DNA from: Candidatus Heritagella intestinalis | GTDB lineage: Bacteria > Bacillota > Clostridia > Oscillospirales > Acutalibacteraceae | Direction of reading: 5' to 3' | Assembly (NCBI GenBank): GCA_904420555.1 | Contig: CAJFVO010000001.1 | Location: 297,219-361,218 of the forward strand | Length of the DNA: 64,000 nt | Shown: one piece after another, positions 25,625-34,220 of the stretch | Position numbering within the stretch: the stretch's first letter is position 1 | Layout: each line of letters starts with the position of its first letter | The notes under the pieces: model-generated | Database searches by the model: none | Told to the model about the DNA's origin: nothing | Seen by the model: the letters and a program-made list of their open reading frames with translations, nothing else | Program-made: the position numbers and the translations under genes

Positions 25625-26512
25625 CTATTCCATTTTTGCGCGAAGCATATTAATCTCCTGAATAAACAGGGAAGTCGCGGAAGAAAACAGACGATTTTTC
25701 TTCCAAACCAAAACGCTGCGTGTGGTCCGTTCTGGACAGAATGGAACAAATCTCAAATGGGGGCTGCTGCGAATTGCCAGTGCGCCGTCCATACAGAATG
25801 CACAGCCCAGTCCCTCCTCTACCAATAAGGCGGCATTTGAAAGAAGCGTATAATTAAGGGGAATTCTCAGGTCTTTTTCATCCCGTTTCAACCAATTTAA
25901 AATCTCACTCCGAATCTTTTCACGCATCGGGAGTATCAGAGGATACTCCACTATTTCTTCAGCAGTAATAAAGCTCTTTTCTGCCAGAGGATGATCGTCC
26001 CGCATAAGAATTCCCCAGGTATCTTTTTGAGAAAGGCGGACAAAATCGTATTTTTCCACATCAATGGGCTCCAACAATAGACCTACATCTACTAATCCTT
26101 TATCCAATCGGTCTTTAATATTGTCTACGGTTTCATTATATAGATGGAATTGGACCAGAGGATATTTATCAGAAAACTTTTTAACAAGTTTGGCAAATAA
26201 CTGGCTCCCTACCGCTTCGGAAGCTCCTATTGCAATTACACCATTGATCTCCGTATTTCTTTCTACAAATGTTTGCTCCAAACGGTTCGCCAGCTCCACA
26301 ATTTCTTCTGCTCGTTGCCGGAAGAAGAGTCCGTCATCGGTGAGCGTTAAACCTTTTTTCCCACGGAGCATCAGGGTGGTTCCCAATTCTTTCTCTAAAT
26401 CCATCATCTGCCGGCTTAAGGTTGGTTGTGTCACATGAAGGATATCTGCGGCGCGGGTCATATTTTCTTCTTGCGCCGCCGCTAAAAAATATCGGAGAGT
26501 TCGCAATTCCAT
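25625..26512 (-). CDS. LysR-family transcriptional regulator
   Basis: N-terminal winged helix-turn-helix (ELRTLRYFLAAAQEENMTRA, then HVTQPTLSRQMMDLEKELG) and a C-terminal periplasmic-binding-like effector domain starting near residue 90 (GVIAIGASEAVGSQLF). 295 residues is normal. ATG 26512 has GAGG eight bases upstream. It is divergent from the FAD/Rieske oxidoreductase gene with a 246-base shared control region holding a LysR-type dyad, so that gene is its probable target. The inducer is unknown. Confidence 0.9.
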   Translation of the reverse strand: MELRTLRYFLAAAQEENMTRAADILHVTQPTLSRQMMDLEKELGTTLMLRGKKGLTLTDDGLFFRQRAEEIVELANRLEQTFVERNTEINGVIAIGASEAVGSQLFAKLVKKFSDKYPLVQFHLYNETVDNIKDRLDKGLVDVGLLLEPIDVEKYDFVRLSQKDTWGILMRDDHPLAEKSFITAEEIVEYPLILPMREKIRSEILNWLKRDEKDLRIPLNYTLLSNAALLVEEGLGCAFCMDGALAIRSSPHLRFVPFCPERTTRSVLVWKKNRLFSSATSLFIQEINMLRAKME

Positions 26513-26532
26513 AATCATTGCCTCGCTTTATA

Positions 26533-26551
26533 GATATAATTGTAATATATC
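26533..26551. promoter_or_regulatory. Candidate LysR operator
   Basis: Dyad GATATA-N7-TATATC fits the T-N11-A pattern of LysR sites and lies 20 bases upstream of the lysR start, between divergent genes. AT-rich context makes chance occurrence possible. Confidence 0.45.
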
Positions 26552-26758
26552 ACATACATTCGGAAAAGGCAATCAACTTAGCAATTCATTTGGTATTGGT
26601 ATGAAGGGTATGCCTTGCGTTATTTTAGAAACCCTTTTCCCTATGGAATTTCCTCTGTTTTTCGATTTTGCTCTTCCCTTTCGAAGATCCTTTCTTGGTG
26701 GAATAGTTTCCACAATTTGAAAAATAATATTGATAACAAAATCTCGGGAAGAAGTATC

Positions 26759-28057
26759 ATGGGCTCGTTATGGGAACCAAAATCCAATGGTTTCGGCTTT
26801 GAACATCTGGAACAAGAAATAAAAACGGATATCCTTATTATCGGCGGAGGGATGGCTGGAATCTTATGCGCCTATATGCTGCAACAGGCGGGAATCCCCT
26901 ATGTACTGGCAGAGGCCCAAACTATCGGTAACGGCATTACAAAAAATACAACGGCAAAAATCACCGCCCATCATGGCTTAATCTACAATAATCTAATTCG
27001 TAAATTCGGTGTAGAAAAAGCCAAACAATACTTGCAAGCAAATGAATCGGCGCTCTGTAAGTATCGGGAAATGTGCGGAGGGCTTGATTGCGATTTTGAA
27101 GAAAAGCCTTCCTACGTCTATTCTCTTGATGACCGTTTGAAAATAGAAAAAGAAGTCCTTGCCCTTGAAAAACTTTCCTGCCCTGCAGAATTTGTGCAGA
27201 ATCTTCCGCTGCCCTTTCCCGTAGCTGGTGCAGTGAAGTGTCCAAATCAAGCGCAATTTCATCCAATAAAGTTTATTTCCGCTATTTCAAAAGAATTGCA
27301 TATTTATGAGAATACGATGGTGCGGGAACTGGTTGGAACCACAGCCATTACCGACCATGGTAAAATTATCGCCAAAAAAATTATTGTAGCCACTCACTTT
27401 CCGTTTTTAAATAAACACGGCAGCTATTTTCTCAAAATGTACCAGCACCGCTCTTATGTACTCGCCTTAGACAAAGCACAAAACGTAGAGGGCATATATA
27501 TAGACGAGGCGAAAAAAGGAATGTCTTTTCGCAACTATGGAAGCCTGCTGCTAGTTGGCGGAGGAAGCCATCGTACGGGAAATACCGGAGGAAATTGGGA
27601 AGAACTGCGGAACTTTGTACAGCGCTATTATCCAAGAGCCACAGAAAAATATCGCTGGGCGACACAGGACTGTATGACACTGGACGGTATTCCGTATATT
27701 GGCCCGTATTCTGCCAGCACGCCAGATTTATATGTTGCTACCGGCTTCAATAAATGGGGCATGACCTCCTCTATGCTGTCGGCCATGATCCTATGCGATT
27801 TGGTTCAGGAAAAGCAAACTCCCTATGCAGAAGTCTTTTCTCCATCGCGGACCATCCTCCGTCCACAGCTTGCTATCAATGCTTTTGAAGCGGTGGTCAA
27901 CCTCTTAACCCCCTCAACCAAACGCTGCCCACATTTAGGCTGCGCATTAAAATGGAATCCATGCGAACATACCTGGGACTGCCCTTGTCATGGCTCGCGC
28001 TTTGAAGAAGATGGCAGATTACTTGACAATCCCGCCACAGGCAATTTAAAAAAGTGA
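26759..28057 (+). CDS. FAD-dependent oxidoreductase with C-terminal Rieske domain
   Basis: 432-residue fusion of a DAO-type FAD oxidoreductase and a Rieske [2Fe-2S] domain. The FAD loop is DILIIGGGMAGILCAYMLQQ; late FAD contacts lie in DGIPYIGPY and YVATGFNKWGMT. The Rieske ligands are CPHLGC and CPCHGS (CxH...CxxH) near residues 395-418. The substrate is unknown; the Rieske centre probably passes electrons to or from FAD. Start at 26759 follows GGGAAGAAG. The C terminus is short but the Rieske core is whole. AT-richer than housekeeping neighbours, with the divergent LysR suggesting an acquired, inducible unit. Confidence 0.87.
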   Translation: MGSLWEPKSNGFGFEHLEQEIKTDILIIGGGMAGILCAYMLQQAGIPYVLAEAQTIGNGITKNTTAKITAHHGLIYNNLIRKFGVEKAKQYLQANESALCKYREMCGGLDCDFEEKPSYVYSLDDRLKIEKEVLALEKLSCPAEFVQNLPLPFPVAGAVKCPNQAQFHPIKFISAISKELHIYENTMVRELVGTTAITDHGKIIAKKIIVATHFPFLNKHGSYFLKMYQHRSYVLALDKAQNVEGIYIDEAKKGMSFRNYGSLLLVGGGSHRTGNTGGNWEELRNFVQRYYPRATEKYRWATQDCMTLDGIPYIGPYSASTPDLYVATGFNKWGMTSSMLSAMILCDLVQEKQTPYAEVFSPSRTILRPQLAINAFEAVVNLLTPSTKRCPHLGCALKWNPCEHTWDCPCHGSRFEEDGRLLDNPATGNLKK

Positions 28058-28328
28058 GGCGGCAGCTTAAGCAATTATCTGAAAAAACAGGCAAACCCTT
28101 ATCTTTTGCAGATATCCGGCACCGGTTCCCCATATCTAAAATCGTCGGTTTATTTATAGGCCAGCGTTTATGAATTTTATACAGGGAGAGCGTGAGGACA
28201 GCCGCTCCAGTGGGAACGGCTGCGCAAAATCAGGGGCGGCTAATATTCCAGCATGTATATGATAAACGCTAGGTATCTAACCATACCCTGCACTGGAGAG
28301 GAACAGGCCTACAATCCATCACTGCCTT

Positions 28329-29015
28329 TTATGTCAAGCTGTTTTCGGACAGATAGCTGTCAATCCCTGCGGTATCAGAAGGGCGCACGAACAAGCCGTC
28401 GTGGACGGTGGCCCCTGCCGCGCTTTCCCGCACAAAGTCCATGGAGTTCTGAAACTGCTCTGTATCCATAGAAGCCGATTGGGTAAAGGGATATACATCC
28501 ACCCCGGTCAAATCGTAGTTCTCCAAAAAGGTTCCGATAATCATGGGGGCCGTATGCCACCAGTTGGGATAACCGATAAAGACAATATCGTACTGGTCCA
28601 AATCCTCAATATGGCTGGTCAGCTCCGGCCGGGCATTTTCCTCCTGCTCCTGGGCGGCATAGTCAATGAGTTCCCCACCGTCTGTGGGATACACCTCCGC
28701 CGTTTGGATGGAGAACAGGTCGCCTCCCACATTCGACTGGATCATATCCGCCACAGCCCGAAGACGCCCCACTGCCTGGCCGTCCACGGTAGTATAGCTG
28801 GCGGAAGAAATGGCATCCACGCCGCTGTTTTCCGCCGCCGTAAAGTAGGCGATCAGGACGTTACCGCCGTCTGAATCGATTTCCGCTGCGCTTTGCTGGC
28901 CCGTTGTTCCGGCTTGGCTGTTTTGGGCATTCCCTCCATTTCCACAGGCGGTCAAGGATAGGGCCAATCCAGCGGCGAGAACTCCTGCAAGAACCTTCTT
29001 CCATAGAGATTTCAT
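28329..29015 (-). CDS. Flavodoxin-domain lipoprotein
   Basis: Signal peptide II with lipobox LTAC (Cys24) marks a membrane-anchored extracellular lipoprotein. After a Gln/Ser/Gly linker the flavodoxin-like fold starts at NVLIAYFTAAENS (FMN phosphate loop variant) and continues with DIVFIGYPNWWHTAPMIIGT, the typical flavodoxin_4 signature. Probably carries FMN and takes part in extracytoplasmic electron transfer. It ends just before an aldo/keto reductase gene on the same strand (52 bases). Two related flavodoxin proteins lie near 62-64 kb. Confidence 0.87.
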   Translation of the reverse strand: MKSLWKKVLAGVLAAGLALSLTACGNGGNAQNSQAGTTGQQSAAEIDSDGGNVLIAYFTAAENSGVDAISSASYTTVDGQAVGRLRAVADMIQSNVGGDLFSIQTAEVYPTDGGELIDYAAQEQEENARPELTSHIEDLDQYDIVFIGYPNWWHTAPMIIGTFLENYDLTGVDVYPFTQSASMDTEQFQNSMDFVRESAAGATVHDGLFVRPSDTAGIDSYLSENSLT

Positions 29016-29067
29016 GGCTTTTCACTCCATTCATCGAAGTATTTTCGCTTTTCCCTGCAAACCAAAA

Positions 29068-29922
29068 TTAAACAATCCGGGTTTTGCCCATGTTGGTGAG
29101 CATCTCCACGGTAGCGGGGTCATAGTGGGAGAAGAACAGACTTTCCCCTTCATCCAATCCCCGGATCGCCTCCATGTCCTCCTGGCTGAGGGTAAAATCA
29201 AAGACATCCAGATTCTGCTCCATGCGCTCCTTGTGGGTGGACTTGGGTATCACCACCACATCGGACTGCAGCAGGAAACGAAGGGCCGTCTGGGCGGCGG
29301 ACTTGCCGTATTTGACGCCGATTTCCGTGAGCACCAGGTTGGTAAAGAAATCTTTCCGGCCTTCCGCAAAGGGGCCCCAGGATTCATGCTGCACGCCGTA
29401 TTTCTTCATATATTCGTGAGCGGTTTTCTGCTGCTGAAACACATGGGTTTCCACCTGGTTCACAGCGGGAGTTACCTCTGCAAACTGGCATAGGTCAATG
29501 AGTCGGTCGGGATAGAAATTGGACACGCCGATAACCCGGAGCCTGCCGGCCCGATAGGCCTCTTCCATGGCCCGATACGCGCCGTAGTAATCGCCAAAGG
29601 GCTGGTGAATCAGCAACAGGTCAATATAGTCCGTCTGCAAATTCTTCAGGGACTTCTCAATGGAATCTTTGGCCTTTTCATAGCTGGCATTGGAAATCCA
29701 CACCTTGGTGGTGAGGAACAGCTCCGCCCGGGGCACGCCGCACTTTTTCACAGCGCTGCCCACGGCCTCTTCGTTGCCGTAGGACTGCGCCGTATCAATA
29801 GCCCGGTAGCCGGTGTGGATGGCATCCAGCACACAGCGCTCGCATTCTTCATTCTTCACCTGATAGACGCCATATCCCAGCTTGGGCATTTTGACGCCAT
29901 TGTTAAGGGTCGCATATTCCAT
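29068..29922 (-). CDS. Aldo/keto reductase (AKR5-like)
   Basis: NADPH-dependent TIM-barrel reductase of small carbonyl compounds. Catalytic tetrad residues are seen in GYRAIDTAQSYGNEEAVG (Asp, Tyr), TTKVWIS (Lys) and LLIHQPFGDY (His). The cofactor site lies in VVIPKSTHKERMEQNLDVFD. At 284 residues it matches 2,5-diketo-gluconate-reductase-like AKRs. ATG 29922 gives the family start MEYATLNNGVKMPKLGYG. It lies upstream of the flavodoxin lipoprotein gene and is probably co-transcribed. The physiological substrate is unknown. Confidence 0.93.
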   Translation of the reverse strand: MEYATLNNGVKMPKLGYGVYQVKNEECERCVLDAIHTGYRAIDTAQSYGNEEAVGSAVKKCGVPRAELFLTTKVWISNASYEKAKDSIEKSLKNLQTDYIDLLLIHQPFGDYYGAYRAMEEAYRAGRLRVIGVSNFYPDRLIDLCQFAEVTPAVNQVETHVFQQQKTAHEYMKKYGVQHESWGPFAEGRKDFFTNLVLTEIGVKYGKSAAQTALRFLLQSDVVVIPKSTHKERMEQNLDVFDFTLSQEDMEAIRGLDEGESLFFSHYDPATVEMLTNMGKTRIV

Positions 29923-30043
29923 TATGAACCGCATCCTTTCTTTATTGATACTTTCTGCTTTTATTGTAACGGCTTGTGCGGGGTTACGGAAATCTCCGTT
30001 CGTTATGCGGTTTAAACCTTTAGGTTTATGCTTTTGCAAAATC

Positions 30044-30070
30044 AAAACCACCCGGCAACCGGGTGGTTTT
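30044..30070. terminator. Bidirectional-looking terminator
   Basis: CCACCCGG-CAA-CCGGGTGG hairpin bordered by AAAA and TTTT on each strand. It separates the lysozyme gene from the aldo/keto reductase. Confidence 0.82.
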
Positions 30071-30104
30071 CTGTTTCTCTTCGTTCAACTGCCTAAAGAC
30101 ATAA

Positions 30105-30137
30105 CAAAAGGGAGAGAGCCGACCGGCCCTCTCCCCC
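30105..30137 (-). terminator. Terminator of the SH3-lysozyme gene
   Basis: On the minus strand GGGAGAGGGCC/GGCTCTCTCCC followed by TTTT, 12 bases past the stop codon. Confidence 0.85.
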
Positions 30138-30149
30138 ATTGGTTGTTTT

Positions 30150-33128
30150 TTACTGCTCGTAGCCCGCCAAACAGCTGGGATAGTGATACCCGTAGGTATT
30201 CTTTTTATAGTTGGAACTGGACATATGGGCTGCGTCATAATCGGCGTAGGAGTATACCTTGGCCTCTGCCAGTCGGCGATACAACAGGCCCGGCAAGCAC
30301 ACGCCGCCAGCCTTGTGCCACGCCAGCATTTCACTGCCAAAGGCAATGGCATCGGTGTACTTCAAGTTGTGGGTCAGGCTGGAAGCGTTATTAAAGGCGA
30401 TATAGGCGCCTCTGGCCCAGCCCGTAGAACCGGAAGAAGTGCGAATCTGGTACCACATTTCGTTGCTGGATTCGATGAACTTGGTGGCCAGGACGCTAAC
30501 CGACACGCCCTTGCTCAGGGTGGTAACCCGCCCGCTGGACTCGGAAGCGCTCTTATACACCGTCAAGGAAGCGGTGGTCTTGGCGGCTGCGGAACCGTTA
30601 ATCTTCGGCGGCTCCACTGCGTTGAGCATAATGGTGCGCAGGTCAAAGCTGGCGCTGGTGTTGTTCCAGTAGCCGGAACCGATATTGTAGGAGAAGCTCA
30701 CCATGGAATCAAACTGGGACTGGTTGGCCAGCAGATTATTGTTCTGAATAAAGCGGTTTACCTCGGAGGTGTAGGAATCCTCGTTGACGGAATTGCACAG
30801 CAGGGCCCAGGCTTCCCGCTTGGTCAGGTTATTGTAGAAGACCTCGCCTTTGGCCAGGACGTAGCCGTAGCCCAGGGTCGGGATATTATAGGCCAGGGAG
30901 TCAGGGTACACCGCCGCGCTGTAGCCTTCCATCTCGCTGATGATGTCCAGCATCTCATTGCTGGCCCGGCGCTCCTCCGAAGAGGTGTCGGACAGGGTGG
31001 ACACCACAAAAGCGGTGATTTCCTCATAGTCGCTGCTCATTTTTCCGTTCTTCTGGGAGTAGATCCGGACACGGTAGCTGCCGGGCTGGGAGAAGGTAAC
31101 GTACTGCTGCCAAACGCGGGTGTTGTTGGCGGCCAAGCCCTGGCTGGCGCCGGAGCTTTCGGATGTATACTTGGTCACGTTATAGGTTTTATCGCTGCTG
31201 CCCATGTCCACCACAAACCGCACGGATTCCCGGGTAGAATCGGTGATAGCCACCAGGTTGCAGCTCTCCCCGGCCAGAACCACGTTGGGGTCGGTGTAGG
31301 CGGACTTCACCGGGGCCGCTTCTGTAACGGTGACGCTGATAGTGGCGCTCTCTCCGCCGGCGGAAGCGGTAATGGTGGCGGTGCCGGGGGCGACGCCGTA
31401 AATGTAGCCGTTCTGCACCGTGGCCACCTTGGTGTTGCTGCTCTTCCAGGAAAGGGACATCCCGGAGGCAGAACTGCCGGTGGTATAGATGGTGCTCAAA
31501 GCGGGAATGGAAACCTTGGTGTGGGACAGGCTGATAGAGCCGCTGCCGCTGACCGCCTGGACATATTGGGCGGAAACATAGCCCTTAGTGCCGTTGCTGT
31601 CGGAGACGTACACCCAATCGCTGTTAGAATCATCCAGCACGGTGAGGACCGTACCGGTAGACAGGGTGCGGATCACCGAATAGCTGGTGCCGGGGCCCGT
31701 GCGGAAATTCACTGCCGTGGTCGTGCGGACATAAGATTCCTCCGGCTCTTCACTGCCGTTGCTGCCGCCGCCCTCTCCGGAGAATTGCAGGTATTCCCGG
31801 CTGCAATAGCCCTCGGTGCCGGAAGCTGTGCGCACCTTTACCCAATCGCCGTCGGGATCTCCCAGCACCGTGACGGTAGAGCCCAACGCCATGGTAAAGA
31901 TCACGTCATAGGACATACCCGGGCCTTTCCGGAGATTCAAATAGTCGGTGGTCTTGGCCACGGTGGTCTCCTCTTCTTCCTCTTCTTCATCGCCGGGGAA
32001 ACGGAGATATTCCGTGCTGCAATAGCCTTCCTTGCCATCACTGGTGCGGACTCTGGCCCAATCTTCGCTGCGGCCGGAAAGAACGGTGATAGTTTCGCCC
32101 TTGCCCATGGTTTCAATCACTGCGTAAGAAGTACCGGGGCCTGTGCGCAGGTTCAGATAGTCGGTGGTTTCCGCAGAAACCGGGTCTTCATCGGCGTCCT
32201 CGGGGAAAATCAAATATTCCCGGCTGCAATAGCCCTGGGTGCCGGAAGCGGTTTTGACCTTGACCCAGTCGCTCTCCGTATTTCCCAGCACCGTGACTGT
32301 AGAGCCAATGGCCATGGTGAAAATCACATCATAGGACATACCCGGGCCTTTCCGCAGATTCAGGTAATCCGTGGTTTTGGCCGGGGTGGTCTTGTTGTCC
32401 TCTTCAGAGGTATCGGAAAACTTCAGGTATTCCCGGCTGCAATAGCCTTCATCACCGGAGGCCGTGCGCACCTTCACCCAGTCCGCGTCCGCATCCCCCA
32501 AAATGGTGACAGTGGAACCCAAAGCCATGGTATAGAGGACGTCATAGGACAGGCCCGGGCCTTTGCGCAAATTCAAATACGCGGTGGTCACGGCTGTGCC
32601 GGATTCGATTTCCTCTTCTTCCTCATTCTCGGGAAGATCCAGATACTCCCGGCTGCAGTAGCCTTCTGTGCCGGAAGCCGTGCGCACCTTCACCCAGTCG
32701 CCGCCGTTATCTTCCAACACGGTGACCGTGGAGCCCTCTGCCATGGTAAACAGAACGCCGTAAGACAAGCCGGGGCCCTTGCGCAAATTCAAATACGCGT
32801 TGGTTTTGGCGGCGGTGGTTTCGCTATTGCTGGAGTTTCCGGAAAATTCCAGATACTCCGTGCTGCAATAGCCCTCTGTGCCGGAAGAGGTCCGCACTTG
32901 GGCCCAATCCCCGTTAGAATTATCCACTATCGTGACAGTGGTTCCCTCCGGCATTGTCAGGATCACCCGATAAGAGGTGCCGGGGCCTGTGCGGAGATTG
33001 AGGTAATCCGTGGTTTTGGCCGTTGAGGCGGCTAAAGCCTGGATTCCCGGAATGCCGGCCACACAGACCGACAACACACACAACAGGGAAAGGCACGCGG
33101 CCAATACCCTTTTGCTGATTGCCTTCAT
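30150..33128 (-). CDS. Secreted multi-SH3 lysozyme (GH24-like) with BIG2 domain
   Basis: 992-residue secreted wall hydrolase. A signal peptide (MKAISKRVLAACLSLLCVLS) is followed by seven bacterial SH3 repeats (about residues 40-533), each with YLNLRxGPGxSY and GYCSxEYL, which should bind peptidoglycan. A BIG2 Ig-like domain (about 535-610), a linker domain and a T4-type lysozyme domain follow: EMEGYSAAVYPDSLAYNIPT, LGYGYVL and FDSMVSFSYNIGSG. An eighth SH3-like segment (about 845-915) then precedes WHKAGGVCLPGLLYRRLAEA, which looks like the lysozyme's own C-terminal helices, so the catalytic domain appears interrupted. ATG 33128 has GGAGG nine bases upstream. Confidence 0.9.
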   Translation of the reverse strand: MKAISKRVLAACLSLLCVLSVCVAGIPGIQALAASTAKTTDYLNLRTGPGTSYRVILTMPEGTTVTIVDNSNGDWAQVRTSSGTEGYCSTEYLEFSGNSSNSETTAAKTNAYLNLRKGPGLSYGVLFTMAEGSTVTVLEDNGGDWVKVRTASGTEGYCSREYLDLPENEEEEEIESGTAVTTAYLNLRKGPGLSYDVLYTMALGSTVTILGDADADWVKVRTASGDEGYCSREYLKFSDTSEEDNKTTPAKTTDYLNLRKGPGMSYDVIFTMAIGSTVTVLGNTESDWVKVKTASGTQGYCSREYLIFPEDADEDPVSAETTDYLNLRTGPGTSYAVIETMGKGETITVLSGRSEDWARVRTSDGKEGYCSTEYLRFPGDEEEEEEETTVAKTTDYLNLRKGPGMSYDVIFTMALGSTVTVLGDPDGDWVKVRTASGTEGYCSREYLQFSGEGGGSNGSEEPEESYVRTTTAVNFRTGPGTSYSVIRTLSTGTVLTVLDDSNSDWVYVSDSNGTKGYVSAQYVQAVSGSGSISLSHTKVSIPALSTIYTTGSSASGMSLSWKSSNTKVATVQNGYIYGVAPGTATITASAGGESATISVTVTEAAPVKSAYTDPNVVLAGESCNLVAITDSTRESVRFVVDMGSSDKTYNVTKYTSESSGASQGLAANNTRVWQQYVTFSQPGSYRVRIYSQKNGKMSSDYEEITAFVVSTLSDTSSEERRASNEMLDIISEMEGYSAAVYPDSLAYNIPTLGYGYVLAKGEVFYNNLTKREAWALLCNSVNEDSYTSEVNRFIQNNNLLANQSQFDSMVSFSYNIGSGYWNNTSASFDLRTIMLNAVEPPKINGSAAAKTTASLTVYKSASESSGRVTTLSKGVSVSVLATKFIESSNEMWYQIRTSSGSTGWARGAYIAFNNASSLTHNLKYTDAIAFGSEMLAWHKAGGVCLPGLLYRRLAEAKVYSYADYDAAHMSSSNYKKNTYGYHYPSCLAGYEQ

Positions 33129-33351
33129 TTCTTGATTCCTCCTGTTCTTCAAGGCTTTTGTGCTTTTTCTCTTTTCGGGATGCGGTGCTATTTCCCAAAA
33201 GGAAAAACCATAATTAAACTTATTATAGCGAATTTCCCCTTTTGCTGCAAGCAGATTTTTGAATTTATGTTAACTTTTGTGTAGAGCTACAATACATATT
33301 GGACAGAGAGGAAAAGCTGCCTGTAATAGTCGAAATGTTCTTCTTGCAGGC

Positions 33352-33752
33352 TGGAGAGCGAGAGGATAGCAAAGAATCTGCACAAGCTCATTTTTACCAA
33401 GAGCAAGATTACTCCCGAAGGCATCATGGTACATAGCACCGGGGCCAACAACCCCAACCTCAAGCGCTATGCCTGCCCGAACGATGGTCTGTTGGGGGAA
33501 AACCAGTACGGCAACCACTGGAACCAGGACAAGCCCGACGGGCGGGAAGGGTGCCCCACACCTTGGCAAGCTGGCAGACGGCTCTATCGCCACCCATCAG
33601 GTGCTGCCCTGGGACTATCGCGGCCAGCACTGCGGCTCCGGCTGGCAGGATGCGCTGATGGCCGCCTTCATCCCATTGTGCAAGGCATCCTCTGCGCTGG
33701 CTGCTCCGCCTATATTAACCAGCTGGGCAAGCAGGCAAACAAAGTCGAATAG
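33352..33752 (+). pseudogene. Relic of a phage N-acetylmuramoyl-L-alanine amidase
   Basis: A frame from about 33370 reads AKNLHKLIFTKSKITPEGIM then VHSTGANNPNLKRYACPNDG, and GENQYGNHWNQDKPDGRE, matching the N-terminal half of phage/ICE endolysins of Clostridia (zinc-ligand His in VHSTGA). After a frameshift near 33548 it continues HLGKLADGSIATHQVLPWDY, then degenerates; the second catalytic part and wall-binding domain are gone. No start or ribosome site. An IS-end-like sequence (33290-33305) lies just upstream. Confidence 0.7.
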
Positions 33753-33766
33753 TTGATACATGCACA

Positions 33767-33807
33767 CCGCCCCCACCCGGAGAAAAATCCGAGCGGGGGC
33801 GGTTTTG
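33767..33807 (+). terminator. Strong terminator after the amidase relic
   Basis: CCGCCCCC/GGGGGCGG arms with an inner CGGA/TCCG pairing, then TTTTGTTTT. Orientation is plus, so it probably served the vanished phage gene. Confidence 0.8.
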
Positions 33808-33891
33808 TTTTAGAATCTGACCCATATCTTGACCCATAAAACAAAATAAAAAGGTCTAAAATTCCGTAAAAATCAATAGACAGAGACAAAA

Positions 33892-34038
33892 TAAAAAACC
33901 GCTGAAACAACCGAAAAACGGCTATCTCATGCGGTTTTTTTGTGGGAAACGTTGACAAAATAGATACCCACTGAAAACGCGAGTGAAAAGGCAAAATAAA
34001 AAACTGAGCCCGGAACGCGAATTGCGTCCAGGCTCAGC
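33892..34038 (-). terminator. Tandem terminators behind tRNA-Arg
   Basis: On the minus strand the first hairpin (34038-34004) is CTGAGCC...GGGCTCAG with the same internal sequence as the tRNA-Ser terminator and T6. Then comes TATCTATTTTGT (33966-33955) and a second hairpin AACCGC...GCGGTT (33936-33898) with T6. The order hairpin, motif, hairpin is the same as at 16184-16315. Confidence 0.85.
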
Positions 34039-34042
34039 CTGG

Positions 34043-34119
34043 TGGCCCGCCCGGAGGGATTCGAACCCCCGGCCTTCAGAATCGGAATCTGCTGCGATAT
34101 CCAGCTTCGCCACGGGCGG
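34043..34119 (-). tRNA. tRNA-Arg(CCG)
   Basis: Acceptor CCGCCCG pairs with CGGGCGG, D stem GCGA/TCGC, anticodon loop TTCCGAT with anticodon CCG, T arm with GTTCGAATC, encoded CCA. Reads CGG codons. Confidence 0.92.
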
Positions 34120-34220
34120 ATATGTCTTCGCACGGAACGTGCAAGAGGTATTATAGCATACCCGCCGAAAAATAGCAAGTGTTTTTTCAAAAATTTCCTG
34201 GACGACTCCGAAACCACCTG

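Noticed and set aside
25233..25828. Plus-strand frames of about 100-160 codons between the APH-like and LysR genes
   Set aside because: No start signals or family features; they run antisense to the LysR gene or to degraded minus-strand traces.
31500..33020. Regularly spaced repeats that could suggest a CRISPR array
   Set aside because: Units are over 200 bases, imperfect, and encode SH3 domains in one continuous frame.
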